Assembly (NCBI GenBank): GCA_016617785.1
Contig: JADILM010000008.1
Coordinates: 1,302,001 to 1,366,000, forward strand
Direction: 5' to 3'
Origin: Sporobolomyces roseus
Taxonomy: Eukaryota > Basidiomycota > Microbotryomycetes > Sporidiobolales > Sporidiobolaceae
Length of the DNA stretch: 64,000 nt
Shown here: piece by piece, positions 21,201 to 34,062 of the stretch
Numbering within the stretch: position 1 is the stretch's first letter
Layout of the letters: each line of letters begins with the position of its first letter
Translations under genes and position numbers: made by a program
The notes under the pieces: model-generated
Seen by the model: the letters and a program-made list of their open reading frames with translations, nothing else
The model's database searches: none
Told to the model about the DNA's origin: nothing

Positions 21201-23965
21201 TGTCTCGGATTGCGAGAGTGTGAAGGCGAGAGAGGTGGGAGAGAGAACTCGGAATCGAAGTAAGACCGCACGCGTCGGCGATGAGGACGAACAGTGATGG
21301 TAGAGTGCCGAGGAAAGAAGGAAGAGTGCCGGTTGCGAGAGGATTGCCGTGAATGTCGAGCTCTTCGAGAAAGGTGCAAGAAGAGATTGCTAGCGGAACC
21401 TCAGTCAAACCGCACGAGCTACACATTCGGAACGTGTCAGCATCACAGTCGGCAATGAACGTGGAGACGAACGAGCTTGCCTGATATCGAGAACGACGAG
21501 ACAATGTGACAGGTTCGGTAGAGTAACGTTGAGAAGAGGCGAAATGAGGAGAGGTGTCGGAGTTCGAGCCAAGATGAGATGGGTCGTAGCTGAAACGTTC
21601 ACTCAGTTAGCCACAGTAAGCCTGCAGATGAAAGGGAAACGCTCACTAATCGGTACCTCTCGCATCTCAATCGCTTTCCCACTCCAATCGAGAATTCCGT
21701 GCACAACCTTCTCTCCATCTTCATCATCAACCATGACTCTCACCAAGTCCGACTTCCACAAAGCCGATCCCAAATCCGGCGAGTTCCCTCGAATAGTAGC
21801 AAGATTCGAAAAGTTCGTGACTCCATTCGGTGAAAGAGTTCCCGCCGAATGAGCAGCGCTCGCTATTCCTCCCACACCATAGTAATCTCCACCACCATTC
21901 GAGCTCCCCACCGATTGATCTGCAGAAGCTGGAAAACTCTGGAATCTCATCTTTCCAAACGAATGAGGACCTTCTTCGTCGTCGGTAGAGAGGAAATCGG
22001 TTTCGTCCATTGTCAGGTAAGATTCTGATTCTTGAGTCGAAGTTCGTTCTCCATGATTCGTTTGTGGTTGTGGGAGAGGAGGTGGATTCGAACGATTTCC
22101 AGACCTACCTCCGAAGTAAGGACTTGAGGAAGAACTTGCAGCGAGATCGACGAGAGAAGGTTTCTTTGTGATCACTCGGGAGCGACTCGCTGATCGAGCT
22201 CGTGTACGGGTACCGGTAGAGGGAAGAGGGTTTTGTGGATCGAGAGGAGGAAGAGGTGGAACGGATGAAGCGGCGTCTCCAGGTCGGAGAGTTGGTCCTG
22301 ATTCGTTTGAAGGCACCGACCCCTTCCGTTCTCCTTGCCATCGATCGAGAGGAGATTCTGCTGCTTCAGCTCGAGGAAGTGGACTTGGGAGAGGACTCGG
22401 TAAGGTTTTGGCGTAACGACTCAACTCCTCCAAGTTGCTCTGTAAATCTCCTTCTTCCCATCCGATTCCCAATCCAGCTAGACTTGCAGTGGGTGGCATT
22501 CCCGTAGGAGGACTAGGATGCCGTTCCATTGACGAGGTATCGACTTGTAGTGCGGATCCGAAAGGTTTTGGTTCACTGGGAGGTCGAACAGCGGGAGCTG
22601 GTGAAGGAGCTGGCTGACTAGCTGAAGTTTCCTCGTTGTCGGTCGTGTAAGGCGTCGTTTGGTCTCCTTTGACTTTACTCCATTCACTTCCAGCAATTGA
22701 ATTCGTGCCTTCATCGGTCATGTCGGGAGATTGGAAGATTTCGCTGTTCCTTAGACCGCTACTGTTCTCGGATACGATCGAGAAGCGAGAGGAAGCGATT
22801 GAACCGGCTTGGGAAAGAGCTGGTGTGCGAGAATTGGCAGAAGGGAGAGAGGGTCGAGGTCGAGGGAAATTGAGGTCGAGAGGCGGAGGATTCGAGACGA
22901 CACCTGAAGTGAAGGACACGTTCGAAGAAGACGTTGGAGGTAGAGTCGTGGACGCGATTTCTGCGATCGTTGTTGGAGGAGGCGACATGGTGAAACTCGG
23001 GACCTTGCGAACGACTGGCTCTTCTCCTCCTCCCCCGACGGCTGAGCTATTCGCACGACTCCGACCAGTGAAATCGACTGAAGATGATACCGAGGTGACT
23101 GATCTTCGACTGTCGACTATTGAGTTTCGAGCTGAACTTTTCGGTGGAAGAGGAGGGCGAGAGAAGGAAGCTCGAGAAGAAGGACGAGGCGGAGTATCGG
23201 CGATTGCTGCGATAGCTGCTGACGACAACGATCGAGTTGTGCTCGTCGGTCGAAGTGGAGAAGATGAGAGGGGCGAGACATCGAGAGGGGAGGTCGCGTT
23301 CGAGCGAGAAAGAGGAGGAGAGAAATCGGTGCGAGCATCGGTGAAGTGTGAAGTGGTGGTCTCGAGAGAGTGATTCGATTCAGATTGTGGTAGAGGAGTG
23401 TAGAGAGGCGTGTTGATGAGAGGGAGAGCTTCGAATTCGTCTGCTGTGTCGTCAGGTGAAAGGTCGATGTTCCCAGTTTCGAGGTCGACTCCACAGGTAT
23501 TTCGTGGCGAAGGCCCAGTCATGGGTTGTCTACTGGATTCATCATCGTTTGAGCGGGAAGTCGAGTCTGGCGGTTCAAAGGTGGAGGGAGTGAGAGCCGA
23601 ATGTGCTAAACATCACGATTCTGTGTCAGCTCTGGCTGATTGGAAAGCGATTTCGCGTCGTGGAGTGTCCCTCGCTGTTCATGATAGTACAATGAGAGGG
23701 ACTCACTTTTATTCCCAGCGTTCCTCCTATTCCAACTCTCTTTCCTCCGTTCCATCAAGTTACTCGGTTGCGATTCAGGTTTCGTAGCTTCCACCGTCTG
23801 TCTCCCATTCGCTAGCTCATTCAATCCATCACTCTGACTACTCCAGCTTCTCCCGATCCTACTGAGGCGCTCCGACCCCTCTTCCGAAGGATCGCTCCGT
23901 TGAGAGAGCGCCTCAAACTGGGCTATCCGTTCTTGCGCCAGCTTGAAGGCTATTCGTCTGCTATC
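18258..23965 (-). CDS. leucine-rich repeat + RhoGEF (DH) + PH protein, at least 1,743 aa
   Basis: Activates Rho-type GTPases by nucleotide exchange. Exons: 23707-23965, 21647-23605, 21481-21589, 19795-21418, 19411-19734, 18798-19346, 18544-18736, 18258-18472. All joints keep frame; the intron 21419-21480 is GC-AG and its removal completes a repeat, LDISSCGLTEVP. Counting from 23965, residues 90-720 are Ser/Pro-rich and disordered; LRRs at about 745-890 (ELDIHGNPL, SLETLLVEGNPL); DH at about 1250-1500 (LEEIVQTEQTYLKGLEELC and the CR3 helix LLPVQRIPRYRLLLE); PH at about 1580-1743, ending ARQWRDSIN. The LRR-DH-PH order occurs in basidiomycete polarity regulators. The 5' end is not resolved: upstream of the acceptor at 23966 I find no convincing first exon. 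Confidence 0.85.
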
Positions 23966-24610
23966 CTAGTGATTGATACGTCGCAGGGTGTTCGATTGAG
24001 GTTGAGGGAGATTGGTTGTGATGAGATCGGGAGAGAAGGGAACGAGTGGGAAAGGAAGATAGGAGAGGTGGTAAAGGACGCGCCTATGCCTTGATCTTGG
24101 TTCTGGCGTGTAGTAAGATAGCTGAATAGGCTTTAGCGAGGTGCTGGAGGTCTCCTCGGCGTTACTCGACGGTTGAGAGATTCGAACAGGACGGAACGGT
24201 TGAAGGATTCAAATCTGCTTAAAGACGTTGTTAGCGAGTTGTTCGCGCTTGAATGTAGAATTAAGGCTTACCCAAGTACAGCTTATGCTTGGACAAGTAG
24301 TCAAGGTGCAGGAATGGGAAGAAACTGAGCCTGAATAAATGCTCTTTCGCTTCTCATCTTCTTACCACCTCTTCACTCCACACCTGATCGACTTCGGAAC
24401 TCAAGCAGACGCATCAAGATCACTCGAATCTTATCGGACGAGCGCGAGAAACCTTGGTGGACTTTGTTACACATTCTTCGATTCCATCCTCGTAAAGTTT
24501 TCCCATTTCTGCCTTGACTGCCGCTGGATGCGAGAGCTGATCGTTCTAGGGTCCTACAGATTAACTGCGCCCTACCGAGCCCAATAAAAGACGAACTTCG
24601 ACTTTCGACG
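23966..24610. other. intergenic region holding the unresolved RhoGEF 5' end
   Basis: Divergent spacer. On the minus strand it should include the first exon(s) of the RhoGEF gene; a frame reading ISLNLNRTPCDVSI near 23975-24040 looks coding but I could not join it. On the plus strand it contains the promoter of the F-box-like gene at 24611. Confidence 0.45.
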
Positions 24611-26006
24611 ATGCCTGTACCTTCACTTCCGACCGAATTACTCGAAGATACCGTCAATATTGTCAACGACGACCTCACCATCCTCGGAGATGTCTATGAG
24701 TTTGCGAAGAACATCATCTCCGTCAATCGTCGGTGGACCCCGATTGGGAGACGCTTACTGTGGAAGGAATTGTTCCTCGCGATGGATGGAAACGGGACGA
24801 TCAACTTTAAGAAACATCTCGATGTTTACCCTCACCTAGCGGAGCTCGTACAATTCGTTACACTCGTCAAAGAGGACCCAAACGTTGCCGCCCAAGCTGT
24901 CAACTGGGAGGCTTCAAAGATGGATTCGCTCCTCGAAATCGTCCGCCGATGTCAAAACCTCATTACTCTCAGATGCCGTTTCATCCCTGACAACGGAGGT
25001 CACATTTACGGGGACCCAAGAGAGAATATCGAAGAGTTCTTCTACGACGAATAGTCGAGACTTCGGAAACTTGAGACTTTCGAACTCTTCTGGCCGAATT
25101 TGAGTCTCAAACGGTTCGCCAGTATCCTCGTATCCGGCTTTCCCGCTCTCCTGGACCTCAAGCTCTCCTTCGACGAATTCTGCGGCCACGAGCTTTAGCA
25201 GTATACCGACTACGATCCGACCACGGAAATCGCCGCAGGAATCGTTCAGTCTCCGGTCCTAGTCCTGACTGTCAGGCTAGGAGGTGAGCCTACCGCAATG
25301 TGTCGAATCCTTGGACGAGCCATCGACCCCGCCATCCTTAGGGAGCTATACCTTCACGGAAACGGGATCTCGAACTACGACGAACTGCCGCAATGGATCG
25401 CATCCTTCCCTGCCCTCGAACGGCTCTCTCTCCGACTGAGAGGCGGGAAACAGCAGGAAGTATTACCGGCACTCTCGACGGCGCTGACTGGCCTCCAGCA
25501 TCTCTCGCATGTCCTTCTTCGCAGAAATTGGGACAAATGGGACAATTCGCAATCTCGAGGAGAATACTACTGGTCGCCAGTCTCGCTCGAGGACCTGCTG
25601 GACCGACTTCCACCTCGAATCGAAAGGTTCGTTCTCGAAGGACTCGTCTTTCCATCGGCACCACTCGAGGATTTCGCTTACCTCGAGAATTGGCACGAAC
25701 TGCCTCCTTCAGACTCGTGGTTCTTTGGTCAGATGGTTGGTACCGATGGTATTCAGGAGAGCTTTCAACTACTTACTTACGAAGGGGAGGACTCTGAAAC
25801 CGGAGAAAAAGAGCTCGAGTGGCACTGGGTTCGTAATGTGGGTCCTTTCGGTTCTCGCCGTTTTGTTTCGCTTCACCGCTGGACGCTCACGCCCTTTAAC
25901 TTTGCAGAGTCCGATGCTTCGACCCAAGATGAATACATCTTTCATGGACTACGAGTATTCGGAGGAGGTCGATATCTGCAAGTTCTTCGGCGAGGACATG
26001 AACTGA
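24611..26006 (+). pseudogene. F-box-like gene with two in-frame TAG codons
   Basis: Start ATG 24611 (M-P-V-P-S-L-P-T-E-L-L-E). One frame runs for 442 codons across 24611-25837 and, after a 70-nt intron (25838-25907), 25908-26006, but carries TAG at 25052-25054 and TAG at 25196-25198. Between and after them the translation stays protein-like, with leucine-rich stretches (LRKLETFELFWPNLSLKRF, ILRELYLHGNGI) and an acidic/aromatic C-terminus. It is not close to the six-member family. Either a young pseudogene or a readthrough gene; the second stop is followed by CAG, a base pattern partly like known leaky contexts. A 69-nt in-frame intron could remove the second stop but not the first. Confidence 0.7.
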
Positions 26007-26400
26007 AATTCTCGACGTCGTTCCTTCCTCCGGTTCCTTCTTCCTCGTCCTCTCCTTCAACCTCCTGTCTCGTCATTACTCCTTACTCTCCTTACTCCTG
26101 CTCAACCCCAAAATCTCGATCTTCGCCGCGGAATTTCGGAGTTCTGTTTCCAGCTGGTTCCCCTAACCTCTTCCCTCCTTTCTCTCTTCCCTCTTCCACA
26201 CCTGTACAACAACACCCTCTCCTTCTCGTTTGCGACGCCCGATCCATCTCCTGTCCCCTTCGCAACTCACGGATCGTTGCTCCTCCTTTTCCCAACTCTT
26301 TCGACATCTCCTCGATCTGTCCCTTCTCCAGCTCGAAACCTCAGCTCCTCTTCGCTCTCTCCTACGACACTTCCGCAATTCGAAACGCGCTCTTCCCACC
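26007..26400. other. pyrimidine-rich promoter region
   Basis: Almost uninterrupted C/T-rich plus strand upstream of the membrane-protein gene. An in-frame ATG at 26230 would lengthen that protein by 57 residues, but the extension does not look like a signal peptide. No other gene seen. Confidence 0.5.
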
Positions 26401-27609
26401 ATGTCTATGACAGAACCGACTCAGTATTGGTGGAACGATACGAAAATCGAATACCTCTGTGACGAAAGATCGCCAGAAGACAAGCAGTGGAAAGAGATAG
26501 AGCTCATCTCGGAGGGAGTGAGGATGAAAGGAGCGAGTGCAGCTTATTGTAACGCTAGTGCTACTTTTCGAGGTACGCTTCTCACTCTTCGCTCTCCTTC
26601 GTCCTCTGCTGACGGAGTAGGCTCGTTCGCGATTAGGCGGAGACTTCGTTTCGATTTCGGGAGGGATCGACAAGAATGGTTCGACTTGGGGATGCAGTCC
26701 AGATGGTGAAAAGTGGACTTGGTATAACGCTGAAGGAAACGGAGAGAGCTGGACTGTCAAAGTGCTGTGCGCATGGGAGGGATTGGATAACACTGCCGAG
26801 TGCGCTACCTTTTTTCGCTCAGTCTCCATTTTGCAAGTACTGATCGAAGGTAAGAGGGTACAGCATTACGACATGGCTCTCTTCTGATCCTTCTGGTGAG
26901 ACGTCGATTGCTCTCGGTTCCTACATCGGGCTGCCATCCGACGACTCGTGAGTAACCCCCTCGTATCTTCCTCACCAAACGAGGAATGCTTACCGAGCTT
27001 CTCGTACAGAGCAGGAGAAACCCGAGCTCTGTCGTTCTTTCCGACCATTTCGCAACCAGCTCCTGTCGACCTTGATGCGACTTCGACCACAGCATCCTCG
27101 AGCGATTCGAAAGAAACTGGAGCTTCATCGGGTGAAGCGAAAGAATCGTCAAGTTCAGGCGAGGTCAAAGAAACGGGATCTTCAAATTCAGCCTCTGATG
27201 GAACAACAGCGAGAGCGACAGCCTCTGCCTCGAATTCTCACAGTACTGGCACAGCACTCGCGACGACACTCGACTCATCCTCCTCCGACTCCTCTTCTGA
27301 TCCGTCCTCCTCCGATAGCTCAAGCACTTCTACTTCAATGTCAACTTATATTATGGTTGGAGTCGCAACTTTCGTAGTCGTCGGTGGTTTACTCTTCTTG
27401 GCGTTGTGTATGGGAAAGAGGAACAAGAAACGACGGAACAAGGATGATTCGGAGGATGAGAGTTTGTTGAGTAGCGATGACGGTAAGCGTCTTCTCTCTC
27501 TTCGTGCTCACAGCACTGGATCTGACTTGGCCTCGCTTTTTCGATAGATGCTGTTCACCATCATTCGAAATCGACTCGACATAACGAAGAATCGGAGTAC
27601 AATGATTAG
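26401..27609 (+). CDS. single-pass membrane protein with Ser/Thr-rich stalk, 317 aa
   Basis: Exons 26401-26572, 26637-26799, 26864-26947, 27010-27482, 27548-27609; introns 62-65 nt, all GT-AG and in frame. Residues 1-140 are rich in Trp, Gly and Cys (STWGCSPDGEKWTWY), suggesting a folded extracellular domain. Residues 150-245 are a Ser/Thr/Glu stalk suited to O-glycosylation. The transmembrane helix at about 252-273 (MVGVATFVVVGGLLFLAL) is followed by a basic KRNKKRR stop-transfer and a short acidic cytosolic tail. This is the layout of wall-stress sensor-like proteins, but no family is recognised. A signal peptide is not visible, so an upstream exon may be missing. Confidence 0.65.
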
Positions 27610-29288
27610 CTACGATTCTAGACTTCCTTTGTCCCTTTCCTGTATTCTCCGATCTTATTGTTGCTGTCGTTGCGTCCGTCGTACGAGAGGAGTAGAGCGG
27701 ACCGAGATGTTCGCGCTTAATTCGTTTAACTCGTCTCGATTCGCAAAACAAGCAAGACGACTTCTTCGAGTCTTTGCGGTCACAAGTACGAGTCGATGTC
27801 GCTGTAGCTCGCCTGATGTGTGGAAGCCCTTGTCTGGTTGCGGTCGAATTCGCTTGTTTGGGCGAGCTTTGTTTTTTGCCCTTGTCCCGCTAGGACCTTG
27901 TTTTTCTTGCCTGTAATCATCTCCCTCCTTTATCACAACTTCCCACCAGGCAACCACTGCTTCTCGATGGAGGGCACCACGACATAGGTGAGCTCGTCTC
28001 GATCGCTCGATCCGAGCCCCGCAAAGTGTTTCCTTCTTTCACCCTCACCGCCACGTCCACCTTTCGACACAGCTTGCGAGCACGACGAATGAGAACGCTT
28101 AGACCTCATCATGAGGTACATAAGGAACCAAGTGAATTGTGTTTTGAAGTTCGGAAAGGGTCGCTCGTCTCCACTCGGAGTCACGAAATCAAGGGTTGAC
28201 GAGCAAACAGCTTGACATTACTGTATGGCTAAGGTCGGCGAATGAGATGTTTCAAATCCGCTGACGAGACTACGGGAGTCGAGAGCTGACCAAACGCCGT
28301 CTTTCTTGCAACAGGTCTCTTGTTCTGCTCATGAAGCTTCAGATTGCTTTCAAGCTCTGAACAGGGGACTCATGGTTTCTCAAAGGTCTATACGCACTCC
28401 ATGATGGAGGTGTCGTTAGCTAGTCGTCATCTCGAATACGGCGACGAGTTGAGTCTTGTCTTTTTCTCTGTCCTCCTCCCCTTTCCCTCCCACACCGAGC
28501 TTGCAGGTCTTTCTTCTCCCTTCTTCCATGAGATCCGAAGTCGTTATCTGCTCGAAGAACGAGACTATCCAGTAGCACCTTTGACTCATTTGGCAGTGTT
28601 GCGTTTCGAATTCGCAACATTTCGCTTAGAAACTGGGTGCAACATTCATTGCTGTAACGCGCAATCGTTCCCTGAGTAGCCTCATCGACGTCAGGTTCTT
28701 GAGAGAGGCACCAGAGAGAGTAGAGCGACCGCGAGAGACAGCTCAGAACGAGTGCGAAAAAGAGAAGAGCGAGAATCGTCGAAACGTTGACGGTAGACAG
28801 CTGCAACTCGCTTGCAGTCAGGCTCGTGTGTTCTAAGGTCCAAGCTGATCCTCTTGGAAGCAAAGCAAGAGAGAAGTATGGACAAGACGCTGAGCAAGAG
28901 GGGTCGGCGAAGCGAAGAGGGCGTTTCCTCGACGATTGCGACCTGTTGGATAGATCGGATGGATTGTCCGCCTATTGTTCGGCTGTATGTATATCGTCGC
29001 TACCGAATGAACCCATACAAGTGCCGCGATAAGTGAGATGAAGCAGATTGGGAGCAAAAATTGGTAGGAAAGAGAGAGAATTGTCACAAGAGTTCGTTCT
29101 CGCTCCCACACTCACTTGACAGCTCGCCAAACAACTCTACGAGCAGCCAGAAACTTATAGACAGCCAATCCTAGCGCGAGCACACCTTCAATCGGCTTCA
29201 TTCGACCGCATCACTCGCCAGCACTTGATCTCTCATCGCTTGTTTCGACTCTCCCTCCTCTCCCTCCACTCCCAGCCTCTCAGGAGTG
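27610..29288. other. long intergenic region, possible small membrane-protein frames
   Basis: No gene with firm support in 1.7 kb. On the minus strand two overlapping frames each contain one hydrophobic helix: 28833-29111 (around FLLPICFISLIAALVW) and 28420-28863 (around STILALLFFALVLSCL). They might be exons of a small membrane protein divergent from the ISWI gene, but I find no splice pattern that joins them. The rest holds only short scattered frames. Confidence 0.4.
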
Positions 29289-32200
29289 ATGGCAGTGAGT
29301 CACATACTCTCTCATCTATCTCCTGAATACGCGAGCGGACCACTGACCTGCACATTCGCTGGCCTCTCCAGTCTCATCCAAATCCAACCATCTCGGCACT
29401 CGGTCACGGAGCAGAAACTCCAGCAGATGCATTATCAGACTACATTCCTCAATCAAACGAAGTATCGAGGGTACCTTCAACAGCTGGAGATTCGGTAGAA
29501 CCCGTCAAGCAAGGAGACGATGAAGGAGAAGCAGAGGAGGAAGAGGAGGAGGAACAGGAAGATAGTGAGGTGGAGAGTACTGCTAGTGGTGACGTCGTCA
29601 TGAAGGAAGGGAATGGAAAGAAGATGACTGCGAAGAAGGAAGCGAAGAAGAAGCTTGACGACAAGGTACGTTCTGCTCTGTTGCATTCCTTTCCCATTCT
29701 ATGAGCCTGTCGAGTCGTCGATGATTCGCTGATATGCTCTCATCGTCCTCTGTAGCTCGCAAGTAGTCGTTCGAAACAATCCTCCCTCAAATCAGCAGAT
29801 TCAATCAAACGTTTCACCTACCTACTCGGTCAAACCGATCTCTTCAAGCATTTCTGCGACTTGAAAGCTCAGCGTGATCCAGAATTCGCAAACTTACTGT
29901 TGGAAGCTGAGAGTGCAGGAAAGCAAAAGGGTCGGTAAGTTCTACATTCTCTCTCGTACTCTACTGCCTTTTCGATGATACCGACGAAGCTTGTGAACAA
30001 TGAATAGTCGCGGCAAAGCTGCGCAATCCCGTGGACGAAAGTCTGAGAAGGAAGAAGATGCTGAACTTCTTGCCGAAGGAAAGGGAGATGGAGATGAGGG
30101 AGAAGAAGGACCATTCGTCTTCACCGAATCACCTGCTTGTGAGTGAACTTTTTGTGCTAGCTCCTATACAGTCAGGCTAACGCTGGTTTCCTTCGCCCAC
30201 AGTCGTCAAAGGAGGAAAGATGCGAGAATACCAAGTTCAAGGTTTGAACTGGATGTGCGGTCTTCACTACAATGGTATCAACGGTATCCTCGCCGATGAA
30301 ATGGTAAGCCACATTCTCTCGTCTGAGATTGCCAACTCTGGACTAACTTAAGGCGACTTCGCAGGGTCTTGGTAAAACTCTTCAAACTATCGCTTTCCTC
30401 GGATACCTCAAATTCCACCGAGGCATCCATGGTCCTCATCTCGTCGTAGTGCCAAAGAGTACTCTCGATAACTGGAGGCGAGAGATTGAGAAGTGGGTTC
30501 CTGGATTCAACACTGTTAGTTTGACCGGAACGAAGGAGGAAAGGGTAAGTCTACATTTCTCTCCCTCTCTTGCGAAGTTCTGCTTGCGTTGCTGATAATA
30601 TCTCATTCCTGATTGTAGGCCAAGATCATCACTGAACGCATCCTTCCCGGCGATTTCGACATTCTCATCGCCTCGTACGAGATGTGTCTTCGAGAGAAAT
30701 CAGCACTCAAGAAACTCTCGTGGGCTTACATCGTCATTGACGAAGCTCACCGAATCAAGAACGTCGATTCAATGCTTTCGCAAATCGTTCGATTGTTCGA
30801 TTCTCGAGGAAGGATGTTGATCACTGGTACTCCTCTACAAAACAACTTGCACGAGCTGTGGGCTCTACTCAAGTACGTTCATTTCGCTGCTCCACCGAGA
30901 GACTGGTGGTCTGATCGGATTTGACCTGTACAGTTTCCTTCTTCCCGACGTATTCTCGGATGTCGCCGATTTCGACGCATGGTTCGAGAAGCAAGCTCCC
31001 GCCGAGGAAGTCAAGGAAGAAGGAGAGAACGGTGAAGCCCTAGCACCGAAAACGATCGACAAAGCTGCTGAAGATGAAGCTTCGAACAAGGTTGTCAAAC
31101 AACTTCACTCCGTTCTTCGTCCTTTCCTCCTTCGGCGAGTCAAGATGGATGTGGAGAAGTCTCTCTTACCGAAGAAGGAGATCAACGTTTACGTCGGAAT
31201 GACCGAGATGCAAAGGAAGTGGTACAAGAGTATCTTGGAGAAGGATATTGATGCTGTCAATGGAGCTGGAGGAAAGAAAGAAGGAAAGACTAGGTTACAG
31301 AACATTGTCATGCAACTTCGAGTGAGTCTCGCTCTCCCTCTCTTCTCACCGTTTGAGGGTCTCGCTGACTCGGATCCTCGCGAAAACAGAAATGCTGCAA
31401 CCACCCTTACCTTTTCGACGGAGCCGAACCTGGACCTCCTTTCACCACCGATGAACATCTAGTCGAAGCCGCTGGAAAGATGTTGGTACTCGACAAACTT
31501 CTCAAAGCTATGAAGGCGAAAGGTTCTCGAGTTCTCATCTTCTCTCAAATGAGTCGTGTACTCGATATCCTCGAGGATTACTGTTTGTTCCGAGAGTATA
31601 GTAAGCCCTCCTTTCTTTCTCTCGCTTGCTCGATCATGACTGATTCGGATACTTCCTGTAGAGTATTGCCGACTTGACGGAGGAACTGCTCACGAGGATC
31701 GAATGGAACAAATCGACGCTTACAACCAACCTGGTTCAGAAAAGTTCATCTTCTTGCTCACTACTCGTGCTGGAGGTCTCGGTATCAACTTGGTTTCTGC
31801 CGACGTCGTCGTTCTCTACGATTCTGACTGGTAGGTTTCGAGAGTTCCGATGATCCTGTCTCACCCAAGTTTGAAGCTGATCTTTGAGACTCCCCTCACT
31901 ACAGGAACCCTCAAGCCGATTTGCAAGCTATGGATCGTGCTCATCGTATCGGACAAACGAAACAAGTTTACGTCTTCCGATTCGTGACGGAGAATGCAGT
32001 CGAGGAGAAGGTTTTGGAACGTGCAGCTCAAAAATTGAGGTTGGACCAACTGGTCATTCAACAAGGAAGATCTCAACCATCTACCAAGAGTACGTTCATC
32101 TTGTCCTTTTGAGTGTCTTTCGTCGATACTGATAACGAAAGGTGCGTACAGCTGCGAACAAGGACGATCTAGTCGATATGATTCAACACGGTGCCGAGAA

Positions 32201-33820
32201 GATCATCAATGCGAAAGAATCGATGACTATCGAAGACGATATCGACAACATCATCCGACGAGGAGAGGAGAAGACGAAGGAGCTCAACTCGAAATACGCT
32301 TCACTTAACTTCGACGACCTTCAAATCTTCAATTCTACTGCACAAACAACGACTGAGTGGGAAGGTGAAGAGTACGGAAAGAAGAACCAACAAGCTGCTG
32401 CGAACAAACTTGCGAACCTTCTTTGGATCGAACCGACGAAGAGGGAGAGGAAATCAAACTACAACATCGATGGGTACTACAGCAACGCTCTTCAGACTGG
32501 TATCGCTCGACCAGGAGCTCGAGGTCCTAGGGGTCCCAAGTCTCTCATCGCGTGAGTTCTCCTCTCCTTGTCAGCCGTTCTCGATTGATACTGAGTCGAG
32601 AGCATTTCTACAGCGATGACTACAAGTTCTTCCCTCCTCGCCTCATCGAGATCCAAGAAAAGGAACAGCTTTACCTACGAGTAAGCCCACCATTTCATTC
32701 CACTCCGATTGATGAGCTAACCAGACTGCGTCGATTTTCCAGCAACAACGAGAAGAGAAGGCTGTACTCGGAAAGGGAGGAGAAGGTATCACTCCTGAAC
32801 AACTAGAGGAAGAGCGAGTCGCCGAACAAGCTGCTATCGATAGTGGTCAGTCTTCTCGTCTGGACATCTCCGCTTTTTCTTCGCTTGCTGACCTGGACTC
32901 TTTCCGACAGCTGAACCACTTACCGAAGAAGAACAGAAAGAGAAGGAAGAGCTCTCTCCTCTTGGTTTCTCAAATTGGAACAAGAGGGATTTCCAACTCT
33001 TCTGTCGCGGTGTCGAGTTACACGGGAAGGACGACTACGCTGGTATCGCTCACGAAGTTCTGACGAAGGATGTCGATCAAGTCAAGGCGTACTCTGATGT
33101 CTTCTGGGATCGCTGGTCAGAGATTGAAGGTAAGGGTTTGGTTCACGTTTTCATGATTCACTTCAAACATCGCTCATGAGACGGAATCATCGCACCTTCA
33201 CAGAATACGAACGCCTCAAGACTCGTTTCTCCACTGCCGATGCCAAGCGTGCGAAGGAAGCTCGTGTCGAGAACCTCATCAAGTCCAAGGTCGCCTCCGT
33301 TCCCTATCCTCTTCAACAAATGAAGATCGTGTACGCAAACCAAACGAAGGGCAAGTCTTACTCGGACGATGAGGATCGATTCTTACTCGTCGAACTGGCC
33401 AAATACGGTGTTGGAAAGGACGACACTTATGACAAGATCAAGCGAGATATCAACGAATGGCCCGCTTTCCGATTCGACTGGTTCATGAAATCGGTGCGTT
33501 CTCTGCCTATTCTCACTCAGTCCTCGTTCTAACTCGCCTCCTATCAATAGCGTACTGCTATCGAGATTGGTCGTCGATGCGTTACTCTTGTCGGTCTCGT
33601 CGAGAAGGAGTTCGCCCCCGAAAATGGCGACGAAGAACCGAAGAAACGTGGAGGTCGCAAGTCAACTGGCGAAGCTGGAAGTTCAAACGGTGCTGCTGGA
33701 CCTTCTACTACTGCTGCGAAGGGCAAGCGAAAGGCTCCCGCTGGAACTGGAGATGGAGCGAGTGACGTCTCTCGAGCTAGCACTCCTGCCGGTCCTGCTT
33801 CGAAGAAGGCTAAGAAATAG
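29289..33820 (+). CDS. ISW1: ISWI-family chromatin-remodelling ATPase, 1,148 aa
   Basis: Nuclear Snf2-type motor that slides and spaces nucleosomes. Seventeen exons: 29289-29294, 29372-29665, 29756-29934, 30008-30138, 30203-30303, 30365-30544, 30619-30872, 30934-31321, 31390-31600, 31662-31830, 31905-32089, 32152-32551, 32614-32680, 32743-32845, 32911-33129, 33204-33493, 33551-33820; every joint keeps frame. The first exon has only two codons (Met-Ala). Seen: N-terminal [11 protein letters not shown] at about 120; Walker A GLGKT at 238; DEAH box near 338; [14 protein letters not shown]; helicase C block with RAGGLGINL and DRAHRIGQ; the [15 protein letters not shown] regulatory region; HAND; SANT at about 906 ([12 protein letters not shown]); SLIDE at about 1014; basic tail. 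ISW1 and ISW2 cannot be separated from sequence alone. Confidence 0.95.
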
Positions 33821-34062
33821 ATCAGAGGTAGATAGAATGGGAAGGAAGGAAGGAGGTTCAGCTTGTTTGTTTCTCGTCGATCGCTTGTTTTACGTTACCT
33901 AGTTTTGTAGATTGTTCACTTCTCTCTCTCGCTTTGCTCTCTCTCGATGTGTGTAATTACCCGGCATCTGTTGCTTTTCACGACGATGACGAGGACTGAA
34001 AGAGCGGCAGAGAGTGAGATATCAACAAGTTGCAAACCCGGATTTGCTCATCGAAAATCAAA

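Noticed and set aside
22669..23373. 234-codon plus-strand frame
   Set aside because: It runs antisense through the Ser/Pro-rich part of the RhoGEF gene. The minus-strand frame fits the spliced gene and the plus frame is only Glu/Arg/Gly-rich complement.
28420..29111. Two minus-strand frames with hydrophobic helices
   Set aside because: Could be a small membrane protein, but frames do not join by plausible splice sites and no family is recognised. Kept only as a note in the intergenic entry.
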